Made by a program: the position numbers and the translations under genes. The notes under the pieces are model-generated. The model saw nothing but the letters and a program-made list of their open reading frames with translations. It made no database searches and was not told the origin of the DNA. 64,000 nucleotides of DNA from Branchiostoma floridae (Eukaryota > Chordata > Leptocardii > Amphioxiformes > Branchiostomatidae): NCBI RefSeq assembly GCF_000003815.2, contig NC_049992.1:8430920-8494919 (forward strand). The letters are read 5' to 3'. How positions within the stretch are numbered: position 1 is the first letter of the stretch; every line of letters starts with the position of its first letter. This document shows positions 39,701 through 46,700 of this stretch, piece after piece.

Positions 39701-42327
39701 TTTGTTGGTGATGCCAGTCTACCACACTAGTGTCACTTTTACCACACCAGTACATGTCTTAAATATAGGAATGAATGCCTTGTTGGCTCTGATACCATGT
39801 TTTGTCCCTTTAATTCTTGTTACAACATTCATCGCCTATTTTTGAAAATGTAGCCATCTTGTTTTTTTCACCCATCTTGTTTTTTTTCGCCCTATCGCAC
39901 TATTTTTGAAGTCTGCAGAGGATGTCATCCATAAAATTTACTTGCTGTGGCCTAATGTACATTGTACTATAGACATTAACAACCATGAACATAAACACTG
40001 TGAAATTAAGTCCAAAAAAATTAAGAATTTATGGTTGTAAATTAACAACCTCAAGTTAACAGTCTGAGTGGCAAAGGCTAAAAGAAGGTAACAAAGTTTG
40101 TTTTATTACTTGACAAACTCCTCCTCTACTACTGGCGGCTCCCACAATCTGCCGATCTCCAGCTGAACAACCTGGGACAGAGACTGCACAACCCTCAGTC
40201 GCTCTCCTTCCCAGTCCCAGTCACCTTTTGAAGTCTTCTTCTTTGACTTACGACCCTGTGATAAACACAGCCCAATATGAAACGACAATGGACGAAAGTT
40301 TGAGGCTAAAATTGACAAAACAGAGTAAACATACAAAGAAAATAGTGAACTACGTCAGTTTCTTGGCAAATTCTACATTTGAAAAAGATAGTTTTTGCTA
40401 CGTCGATGAAGGTTAGACAAATAGCAACTGGATATGATTTTGGAAAATGTCAGACATTTCAGGTAGAATTTCCTACTTTTTGTCAATGACACTGGAGAGA
40501 TCTTGTTGGAGAGATTAACAGTTTTGGCTCAAATATTTCCAGTTCATTGACTGAGTACACTACACAGACCTTAGTCACAGTGACAGTTGTAGGTTTGGTG
40601 TCCTCTGCCTCGAAGGCTTCCATGAACTGTGTGAGCAGGTAGGCTGACATCTTCAGTGTGTTGAGGTGCTGCAGACGTGTGCTGCAGTCAAAGTCTGCAG
40701 TATCCAGCAGGGCCGGCAGCTGGGCTGCATGCTGAGACACAGCTGCGATGGGGATAAGTTTAAGTGTGTTAGACTGGACGAAATGTTATGATATTTTTCT
40801 TCTTCTGTCAAACTTGAAGCGTACTGCTTAACTTTAAGGCAAAGTTTTTTAGAGCGAAGCATACAGAGTCAATGCTACTCTTCTCTATAACCTTGAATGT
40901 GGATATTAGGGATTCCATCACGGGTCACAATAAATTTTTCTTCTCCACTCAGCCTTCTCTATAAGTGTGTTGTTTTTTTACTCTATACACTGTCTATTCT
41001 TCAGTTTTGGAGATTCAGTCATCGATTTTGTCAGATATGAATGTACATGTATTATAGTCAACCCACCTTTGACTAGTAAGTTCCAGACCTCCTCCTTAAC
41101 ATCACTCTCAACTTCATTCAGCTGGCTGTAAAACAAGGGTCACATAAATTAGCAATTGTAGTTGTTATAATTCTTAACCAGCTAGGTCTTCTTTGCTTTG
41201 ACTTTTCGATAGGCAAAAGTAATTTTCATATCAAAGTTTCCTTATCTTGAAGTTGTAGTTTGCAAGCTTTCTCAATTTGACTTAAGAAACTTTCTAACTT
41301 TCCTCTGGCTTGTAGTTCACCCAGGCACTAATTCATCACAATAGATGTTTTTCCACAAACAAGTCTGACATCCATAAGTATTCTTTTTTTCCACCGACAG
41401 TATCAGAGTGGAATACCGTGCCTGGCGCGGTCGTGACAGCCCCCACAGTTGGGTCCTTCCACGCCATGCCGGAGAACAGCTTGCCCTAGCCCGGGACCTC
41501 AACTCCCCATTACTTTGCCCCTGTTAGGATTATTTGGGGGTCTCATTATCGTGACAGCCCCCACAGTTGGGTCCTTCCACGCCAGGCCGGAGAACAGCTT
41601 GCCCTAGCCCGGAACCTCAACTCCCCCTTACCTTGCCCCTGTTTAAGGATTATTTGGGGGTCTCATTATGTAGTAGTATAAGATGTAGATGAAACCCAGA
41701 CTCACCTGAGAACACTGTAGATCAGGTCGAAGTTCTCCAGGATGGCAGCAGGGCCTGATCTGAAGGCAGCCTTTAAACCTGTTGTGACATTGGAAGGAAA
41801 CAAATTAAATATCTATTCATATTCATAGGTACCTGTTATATACAGATCCACTGTGACAAACTGCATCATTAGTGTTGCATCACAACTGTGCAAGATTGTT
41901 CCTAACAAAACTTGTTTCTTACACCTTGTTAAATTCTAAAGCAGGTGAGGGTTGATATGCGTGAATTGTGGTCTGCCTGGAGCGGTAATAATGTTTTTGC
42001 AATTTTCAACTTGAGCTAGGTTCTCTAATGCCAGCAAAAAAAATATCCTCCGGCACTGGAGAACCTACTGTGTAGCCCATGTTGAAAATTTGCAAATCAG
42101 CACCCTCCCAATAAATACTACTTAATGGTGACGCTCCAAGCATTGTCATGGAATCAAAATATTTCTTAGGACACAAACAAAATTTAAAATATCTGAACTC
42201 GTCACTCACCATGAATCTGTGTGTTGATCTGTCTGATGGTCAGCACTTCCTCCACAACATACTGTGTGTCGGTGGTTCGCTTCAGAAGATCCTTCCGCGT
42301 CAGCGGAACAGCAAACTCGAAACTCAT
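12174..42327 (-). CDS. NCAPD2: Condensin complex subunit 1 (CAP-D2)
   Basis: This is the HEAT-repeat subunit of condensin I, which compacts mitotic chromosomes with SMC2/SMC4, NCAPH and NCAPG. The product starts MSFEFAVPLTRKDLLKRTTD (start 42327) and ends at TAA 12174, about 1486 residues against about 1400 in human. Coding exons, 5' to 3': 42327-42210, 41778-41706, 41125-41067, 40742-40570, 40255-40110, 39281-39160, 38601-38478, 38045-37898, 35588-35466, 35182-35108, 34755-34621, 29258-29168, 28621-28501, 27704-27496, 26876-26707, 26143-25890, 25159-25075, 24751-24615, 24238-24106, 22516-22432, 22051-21854, 21449-21217, 20587-20479, 19738-19563, 18938-18835, 18238-18061, 17161-17067, 16744-16664, 16014-15831, 14911-14788, 13840-13694, 13176-13063, 12310-12174. 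Phases agree throughout. The Cnd1 core (THLILNDMLKVKG, FPNLIEPWTPNLYAR, CFGDKL) is clear. The basic C-terminal tail has CDK-type sites TPGR and TPIR. Confidence 0.97.
13325..13441 (+). mobile_element. 5S rRNA-like head of a SINE
   Basis: About 117 bases align end to end with 5S rRNA: GTCCGCTATGGC at the start, TGATCTCGGGAGTTAAGCAA (internal box A region), GTACTTGGATGGGAGACCAC (box C) and GATGCTGTAG at the end. The first half has diverged strongly, so it is not a functional 5S gene. It continues directly into a SINE body at 13446-13680. The arrangement matches SINE3-type 5S-derived elements, which use the 5S internal promoter. It sits in an NCAPD2 intron, antisense to that gene. Confidence 0.85.
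13446..13680 (+). mobile_element. SINE body joined to 5S-like head
   Basis: The body contains CATACCAAAGACTCTTAAAA, AGTATGGAAGCTAAACACAC, GTGGACTAGCCCCCTACTTG, TGTGGCCCAGGGCT and GGAGATGGGCACC. The same order of blocks recurs at 27838-27995 (+), 45515-45690 (-, decayed) and 61556-61770 (-). Confidence 0.85.
13959..14166 (+). mobile_element. MITE, 'TTTCGCGGTGG' family, copy 1
   Basis: About 208 bp flanked by inverted TACAGTAAATGCAGAAACTT / (complement of) ACTGCATTCAAG ends. Inside are TTTAAAACCACCGCGAACAT, ACAGTAAGAGACTACAGTGC and a second ACCAC-GCGAAAAGTCC block. Further copies lie at 26897-27102 and 60784-60996, with degenerate ones at 52270-52455 and 57586-57690. Confidence 0.85.
14342..14746. 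mobile_element. hAT-type MITE, GGTAC-rich, 405 bp
   Basis: The ends are TAGGGTTGTGTACCTAAA and its near complement. Flanks are ATTTTAAC (14334-14341) and ATTTTCAC (14747-14754), a 7-of-8 match consistent with an aged 8-bp target duplication, the hAT hallmark. Subterminal arrays of GGTACA surround an AT-rich core. The size and design match the element at 55265-55667. Confidence 0.85.
15602..15714. repeat. (CA)n microsatellite
   Basis: About 113 bp of CA dinucleotides interrupted by TACATACATG and a single T, in an NCAPD2 intron. The - strand reads (TG)n within the transcript. Confidence 0.95.
16101..16200 (-). pseudogene. Duplicate of NCAPD2 exon 5' edge
   Basis: The bases repeat the start of the exon at 16014-15831, including its CCGTAG acceptor and about 38 coding bases (RTERQARDLAFC), plus about 50 bases of the adjoining intron. 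The pitch is 124 bp. The coding match then breaks, so it can only act as a decoy acceptor. Confidence 0.85.
17561..17902. mobile_element. GGGCTCGAAA-ended MITE, copy 1
   Basis: The ends AAGGCTCGAAATAC and GTATTTCAAGCCCTG are inverted. The inside is rich in ACCTGCA and TGCAGGT motifs. CAATT occurs just outside both ends. It belongs with the elements at 36203-37850 and 46173-46251, which use TGCACC motifs instead. Confidence 0.75.
19303..19398 (-). pseudogene. Duplicate of NCAPD2 exon 3' edge
   Basis: The bases copy the 3' end of the exon at 19738-19563 (shared GTAGATGTGCCTCACAG and neighbouring bases) together with the following intron, with a pitch of about 197 bp. A nearby pair at 19004-19065 and 19397-19460 (GGCAGACTTCACCCC, TTCTAGTCCC) shows that a larger local segment has been duplicated. 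Confidence 0.75.
19782..19862 (-). pseudogene. Duplicate of NCAPD2 exon 5' edge
   Basis: About 80 bases repeat the start of the exon at 19738 with its acceptor (CCCTAG), encoding SSLLALLAPVIVAVCSNS and then ending at the CCCCCACCCC run. The pitch is about 123 bp. Together with 19303-19398 the real exon is flanked on both sides by partial copies of itself. Confidence 0.85.
20088..20330 (+). mobile_element. Interspersed repeat, SINE-like, copy 1
   Basis: It shares ordered blocks with 26262-26460: AAACAGGGAACCTC, CATCCTATC/CGTCCTATCAG, GGGACGGCCCTAACCAAAG, GCCTTTCCCAAGGACACAAG and TTTGAACC-GGGCCAC. Both copies are in NCAPD2 introns in the same direction. Confidence 0.7.
20971..21145 (+). mobile_element. 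tRNA-derived SINE
   Basis: GTGTGGCCCAATGGCTAGAG gives an A-box-like region, and TAGTTCCCGAGTTTGATGAC a decayed B-box, spaced as in a tRNA. A non-tRNA tail with CACCGAGCCTCACGG follows. No intact cloverleaf. Confidence 0.75.
22138..22295. mobile_element. 158-bp foldback MITE
   Basis: The arms read AAATCTCCAAGCAGATCCCA and, inverted, TAATCTCCAGGCAGTGGCAT, and both continue with TAGTATCAAA and GTTGGC/GCTGGC over about 58 bp. No coding content. Confidence 0.8.
22882..24078. mobile_element. Harbinger-type non-autonomous element, 1197 bp
   Basis: The ends are GGCCACACCAATTTAATT and the inverse of GGCCATACCAATTTAATT, continuing through GTTGGTTCTCGGA on both sides. TTA lies directly outside each end, as expected of PIF/Harbinger 3-bp target duplications. 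The inside has an A18 run at 22941 and a T run at about 24000 and no transposase. The right end stops 28 bases from the donor side of the NCAPD2 exon at 24106. Confidence 0.85.
24846..24927. repeat. 41-bp tandem duplication, T-rich
   Basis: Two perfect or near-perfect copies of a unit starting GCGTTTTTTTCCGTTTTTGT and ending TTTGCTTATC, in an NCAPD2 intron. Confidence 0.9.
25545..25862 (-). pseudogene. Two tandem copies of NCAPD2 exon 3' edge
   Basis: The 3' part of the exon at 26143-25890 (about 100 coding bases, VKEAVVEAYKRLYLSPTGG) with its donor GTATGG is repeated at about 25727-25826, and again, more diverged, at about 25559-25660 (donor GTATAG). The pitches are 163 and 168 bp. Both copies add a shared non-coding block (CACATTCACACCCACCAAGA) in place of the exon's 5' half and have no visible acceptor at that boundary. 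They offer three donors in a row to the same exon, but splicing to the outer ones would bring in non-coding sequence. Confidence 0.85.
26262..26460 (+). mobile_element. Interspersed repeat, SINE-like, copy 2
   Basis: Diverged copy of the element at 20088-20330, with GGACCTCCATTTAACATCCT, GAGGGAGGCCCTAGCCAAAG, CCTTTCCAAGGGACACAAG and TTTGAACCCGGGGCCACTTG in the same order. Confidence 0.7.
26897..27102 (+). mobile_element. MITE, 'TTTCGCGGTGG' family, copy 2
   Basis: About 206 bp with GGAACTTTCGCGGTGG at the left and GATGCATTTACAGTA at the right, and the family's ACAGTAAGAGACTACAGTG core. Its left edge is about 20 bases upstream (on the - strand) of the NCAPD2 acceptor at 26876, so it abuts the polypyrimidine tract. 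Confidence 0.85.
27838..27995 (+). mobile_element. SINE body without recognisable head
   Basis: It contains GAGTATGGAAGTTAAACACA, GCGGACTAGCCCCCTGCTGT, GTGTGGCGCAAGGGCTAC and AAATGGAGATGGGCGCCACC, the body also seen at 13446-13680 and 61556-61770. No 5S or tRNA head is visible upstream. Confidence 0.8.
28003..28032 (-). pseudogene. Small duplicate of NCAPD2 exon 5' edge
   Basis: TTTCACCTTCAGCACAACAC followed by AGAGGTAAAGGGTGG copies the acceptor edge of the exon at 27704. Only about 20 coding bases are covered, so this is the weakest of the set. Confidence 0.55.
29565..29664. other. Assembly gap of 100 N
   Basis: Exactly 100 N, the usual placeholder for a gap of unknown size. Flanking sequences on either side belong to the same repeat family in opposite orientation. 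Confidence 1.
29866..30002. repeat. AAGATATCACATGAA minisatellite
   Basis: About eight irregular units of 14-19 bp, each containing GATATCACATGA or GATATTACATGA. It lies inside the large element just inside its inner left terminus. Confidence 0.85.
34795..34862 (-). pseudogene. Duplicate of NCAPD2 exon 5' edge
   Basis: About 68 bases copy the start of the exon at 34755 with an intact TTTCTAG acceptor, encoding AIPLG-WHQLLCLVVG-LQDK before the match ends. The pitch is about 104 bp. It differs from the exon at several positions. Confidence 0.85.
36203..37850. mobile_element. GGGCTCGAAA-ended element, TGCACC-rich, 1.65 kb
   Basis: The ends CAAGGCTCGAAA and TTTCGAGCCCTG are inverted. Clusters of GGTGCACC/GGGTGCACC lie just inside both ends. 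ATGTAC is found immediately outside both (36197-36202 and 37851-37856). The middle is taken up by a second element (36304-37599). Confidence 0.8.
36304..37599. mobile_element. Nested Tc1/mariner (pogo-type) element, 1296 bp
   Basis: The ends are CAGTGGAATTCGCTTATTTG and the inverse of CAGTGGATTCCAATTATTCG, both directly flanked by TA. Subterminal ATCCAA/CCGAA motifs repeat on both sides, as in Tigger/pogo elements. No transposase frame was seen. It is inserted inside the element at 36203-37850. Confidence 0.85.
38954..39033. repeat. 52-bp imperfect direct repeat
   Basis: GACTCAGTAACTTAGTGGCC at about 38954 and GACTCAGTAACTAAGCGGCC at about 39008, each followed by TGC-CTAT, in an NCAPD2 intron. 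Confidence 0.7.
39429..39952. mobile_element. Harbinger-type MITE, 524 bp
   Basis: The ends GGCCACAGCAAGTAAATCTT and the inverse of GGCCACAGCAAGTAAATTTT extend through ATGGATGACATC on both sides. TAA flanks both ends, a PIF/Harbinger-type 3-bp duplication. No coding capacity. Confidence 0.88.
41385..41669 (+). mobile_element. 3' tail of an L2/CR1-like LINE, tail duplicated
   Basis: On the + strand GVPGAVVTAPTVGSF-type coding (41418-41490 region) matches the C-terminal end of the LINE at 42507-43165. The terminal 118 bp (41432-41549) is repeated once at 41550-41668. It lies in the opposite orientation to the other LINE. Confidence 0.7.
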
Positions 42328-42506
42328 GATGGCCTAGATACACAGATCGCTGTTACTTGCACCATAGTACTAGTAGTATGAGTATGACCATACAAAAAAA
42401 TGTTACTTTCATGTTTATATCACGTTTTCCACAAATAAGTTGGCTTTGGGCCATTACTTCTGTAAGTGTATGCAAGGAATTGGGCTGATAATTTCCGTGA
42501 AATCTT

Positions 42507-43165
42507 TCTGCATCTGCATCTGCATAAGATACCCCCAAATGACCCCGCGAGGGGCAAAAGTAGGGGGGGGAGCTGAGGCTCCCGGGTTAGGGCGGGCAGG
42601 CCGCCTGCCTGGCACGGAAGTGCTCAACGTTGGGAGCGCTTACAACCGTGCCAGGCAGGGCATTCCACTCGGGAATTGTGCGTGGGAAAAAAGAATGTTT
42701 GTAGATATCGGTGCGTGCGAATATGTGTTGATATTTCAAGTCGTGACTAACCTGGGTGCGCCCTTGGGCAGGCTTCAGAATATTGCTGGCGTCTATGTTA
42801 ATATTATTGTTGACTACTTTATAGAAAAAGGTGAGGCGGGCGTTCCTCCTCCTTTCGGAGAGAGGGCGCCACTGCAGGTCTGAAAGCATTTGTGTCACGC
42901 TGCTAGTCTGCCGGTAGTCATTTAGGGTCACTCGGGCTGCCCTGCGCTGGACGGCCTCCACCGCCTGTATCCCTTTGTTGGTGTACGGGTCCCAGACGAT
43001 GGCACTATATTCCAAGTGAGGCCGTACCAGCGCTTTGTAACAAGTGGCCTTGACCCTAGATGGACAATGGGTCAAGTTGCGCCGAATGACTCCTAGGACC
43101 TTACCAGCTTTGCTAGTGGCGTGGTTGATATGGGTGTCCCACCGCAAATCTTTTTTGGTCCCATG
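42507..43165 (-). mobile_element. 5'-truncated L2/CR1-like LINE
   Basis: On the - strand about 190 codons read DLRWDTHINHATSKAGKVLG, then YKALVRPHLEYSAIVWDPYT, AVEAVQRRAARV, LQWRPLSERRRNARLTFFYK and FPRTIPEWNALPG, the typical C-terminal end of a non-LTR reverse transcriptase protein. The element ends in a TGCAGA/ATGCAG hexamer run (42507-42524), the expected L2-type 3' microsatellite. It sits in the presumed first intron of NCAPD2 in the same direction. Confidence 0.92.
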
Positions 43166-43360
43166 AACAAATATCATTAACTGGCGGAAGATATTTGATT
43201 CTAACAACAGGAAAACAAAGAAATAGAAAACAACAGAAGAACCAAGTGCCCCCCTCCCCCAAGAAAACTATCCCACTTTGTGTAAGCTTGTTGATTTTAA
43301 AAACATACTGGAGACCAAAGTTAATGTGAGTCAGTATATGTATGACAAAAATCGCATTAC

Positions 43361-43480
43361 CTTTGCAATGCCTACAGGATACTGTCTCGATCTTCAAATT
43401 TGTTGATATCTTCACAAATATTTTCCTTTTTCCGGAATCTGCCGCGCTCGAAATGAAATCAAAAATGGCCGCCTTCTTTC
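43361..43480 (-). other. NCAPD2: Probable NCAPD2 5'UTR exon
   Basis: A GCAAAG|GTAATG donor at 43361/43360 and a TATCTAG|GCC acceptor at 42334/42333, six bases before the start codon, define a likely 1.03-kb first intron in the 5'UTR. The upstream limit is a guess placed near a GGCGGCCATTTT (YY1-like) motif at about 43460-43475. No transcript evidence. Confidence 0.5.
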
Positions 43481-43755
43481 GAATCCGTTGATTCTGTTCA
43501 GACTGACCAATCAGAAATGCGGTATGTAAATATTCCATGATGTACTTTCCTTTTAGAGATTTTGATTGGTTAAAGTTTCTGACAAACAGCCAATTACTGA
43601 TAAGGTAACTTCTACAATGCACTGAAACGTTAAAACACATTTCTTGATTGGTCAAAATTTAAAATGAACTTTCAACCTTATTCAAATACGCATGCGTTGT
43701 AGATAGATATTGCTGCAAATGTTCAAGATGGCGCCAACTCAAAGATGATGGCAAA
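43481..43755. promoter_or_regulatory. Shared divergent promoter, NCAPD2/POM121
   Basis: Four CCAAT boxes occur in 145 bp: CCAAT at 43507 and 43590 and ATTGG at 43565 and 43647. These are NF-Y type sites, typical of G2/M genes. A TTTGAA element (43681-43686 on the - strand) could be a CHR-like site. AAGATGGCG at 43728, just before the POM121 start, is YY1-like. There is no TATA box. The assignment rests on motifs and gene orientation. Confidence 0.6.
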
Positions 43756-46700
43756 ATGCAGCCAGAAAATCGCAAATTTTATGCGATCGGCGGCGTATCT
43801 GCAGGTTTCCTGACAGGAATTTATTTCTTTGGATTATTTTATTTCCTCCTGTTGCTTGCGGGCTTGGCTGGCGCGGCCGTCGCTGGAGCCTGGGCCTACG
43901 ACACCTACCAGTGGAAGAAGCGGCAAGCCGTCGCATGGCGCCCGAAGAGGACGAGAAAAAATTCAACGCCGGAAACCTCTTACATGAATGGCTCTTTTGG
44001 CAATAGAACCCTCGGTAGCAGCAGTAAAAAGCCTTTCAGCCCGTCCCTCAGTTTTGTAAGAACTAGGTCTCCAGAGTACGAGCTCCAGTCGTCGGCGGGA
44101 CCCCTACTGCCTTCGCCCGGGGAAGAACTGTCCCTCAGCGCGATCACAAGAAGGCTTACGTTCAGGTGAGAAACCGGTGTGATTTGTAGATTTCCTGTCT
44201 GTCGTGCTCTCAAGAATAGATAAGTTTCTAAAAAGTACATTTCCAGCATGTAGAATTTCAGTCCAGTTTTGTATGTCATGACTTCCTTTCACGGCCAGGG
44301 TCTTCACGGTTGTCCTCAGATATCAAAATCGTGACACACCAGTCTTCAAGTTCAACATGATTTTTTTTTTATGGGGGACTGAGGGTAGATTTTTCCCCAC
44401 GTGTATGTGAAATGTTATTATGTAGGACTTTTATGTAGAGAACACTCACAAAAATGCAGTAACATCTAATTTAGGAGATGTGCTATCATTTATGACAACA
44501 TCATTGGCATAATAAGAAAAATAAGTTTTGGGAAATGTGTCCTTGATCTTTGATGATTCACTGTTTTGCCCTTTGAGTTTGAAGGCCAGAGATAATTCAC
44601 TAGTTTTTCAAATGCCCATTAATTTAATGATCATCAGATTACTCACTGGTGACCTTAGGCTTTGTCTAGAAGACAATCTCAAAGCAACTCTTTAATTATA
44701 GGATGACAGACACTAAATACATGTACATGTATTAATATATTAATTAACATTGATTTGACAGAATTAATTAATTAGATTTTATAAGTAATAAACTAATATT
44801 TATATTTCTATCATTTTGAATTACTTTGTCTCCCCTTGAACAAATCAAGCTAAGGTATTGAATAGCCAAGTATTATTCACCTTTCTGTTTTGGACAGACT
44901 ATCTCTATCTAGATATTATCTTTATGATTTTTGTCTGTAGGTGAAGATGACCAATTAGAGCATGCTACTCTTCCAATAGGAAAACAATCTACACTGAACC
45001 ATGTCCCTGCTATAATCTAATGCCACAAGCAATACACATTTGGTACTTAATGACACCTTCTTGACAAATGTTTACTCAACATTTCCCCTCTTTGTCCAAG
45101 AACATTAACGAGGACACACACTGATTTGGTGTGCTGATGACAATTATAAGAACTGTACGTTTGCACCTAAGACCAGCTTATATTATTATTATTATATTTG
45201 TCCAGTACTCTAGGTAGTCCCACCATGCCTGTGACATCACCTGCCAGCCCCACTCCTGCCACTCGGAGGTACCCAACTCACCAGGCCCAGTATACTACAA
45301 GGTATGTGCTTATCGGACAATAGATAGACTTTCATTTCTGGTATCGACAAAAACATTTCTCTGTTGCTTCAGTTACAAAGGAGGCGTGGGTTCTGTAAAG
45401 GACGTATAAATCCTGTTGCCCACACCTTGCAGAACTTTTCTGTGAAGCTTAATAAATAAATAAATAAATAAAATACTTGGAATATTAAAAGCTATAGCTA
45501 TATACAGATACACTGTACCTATACAGTACCAGGCTAGTCCACTGGCAATTGTGTGCTCATCCCCAATACTCTTTCACATAAGTGTTGAGTATAGAAAGCA
45601 GTATGTACCAGTACCAGTCTAACCTACATCGACGTAGTATGTACCATTTTCAAGTCTTTGATATGAACTGGCCTTTGATCACCAGAATGCGTGGCAGGCC
45701 ATTCTTAATGCTAGGCATGACATTGTAACTGAGCAATGCTATTTCCACAGGATAAACACTGTTAGGTATCCAAAAATCGTCAAGGTCATTGAATGATCAT
45801 CAAAAGACAGTGAAAAGCATTGATGGAAGTTGGAAGGTCATTTAGACATCATCAGAAGACTTTCCTGACCATTGGAATTCTTTGGGATCACCGTTCAGTA
45901 GTACTTCATAGTAACAGCTTTTTTTATGTTGTCTTAGGATCAAACTTTCCAAAGTTTTAAGTGTGTCCCTGCCTTTTCAGAGGGACCCTGCCCCATGTGA
46001 GATGGCAGGGGAGTCTGGTGTCCAGGGTTCTCAGTCCGCACGGGGTGAGGGGGAACATCCAGAGTCCCGTCACTGTGAAGATAGCCGCTCCCCCGCCCAA
46101 CACTTCCCTGATGTCCTCGCCCAGTCTGCTGATCAGGCCCAGCTCAAGGTAAGGGGACTTGGAGATTAATTTCAGGGCTTGAAATACTGGGTGCATGTGC
46201 ACCTAGAATTGCGCTGGTACACCTATTCCCCAAAGTAAATTTCGAGCCCTGCATTTATTTTGGCAGAAATTTGATTTTGTGGTAGGACTAGAACATAGAA
46301 GGCAAGATTTTTGCAGTGTTTTATGTTTGTGGTAGAGTCAGTGCTGTATTTTTATCTTTACTTGGGCTTTTGCCAAGTCCATGTTCCAAATAATCACCAT
46401 AAGTAAACTTTGCACTGTGTAGTTTAAGAATTACATTGAAATTTGTGTATTTTGTACAAAAGGCTTAAAGCATTAAAAACATTAAGTTGCCTGAATCTAC
46501 TTTGTTTTCATCTTTTAACATTGAAATGATAAACTCAGAGAAATCAGATGAAACAAGTTCAACTTTTCCAGGTCATCAGCTGCAGAAGAGAGCCCATCAG
46601 CGAACCCGTGTGATACAGAAACTGTCATACAGGCGCTGCGACAGAGGCGGAAACGATCTCGCACTGACAGCGAGGAAGGAAACTATGACAAGAGAAGGTG

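Noticed and set aside
43113-43655. 180-codon open frame on the - strand between NCAPD2 and POM121
   Set aside because: It starts within the CCAAT-box promoter, runs through the proposed 5'UTR exon and its intron, and shows no recognisable domain.
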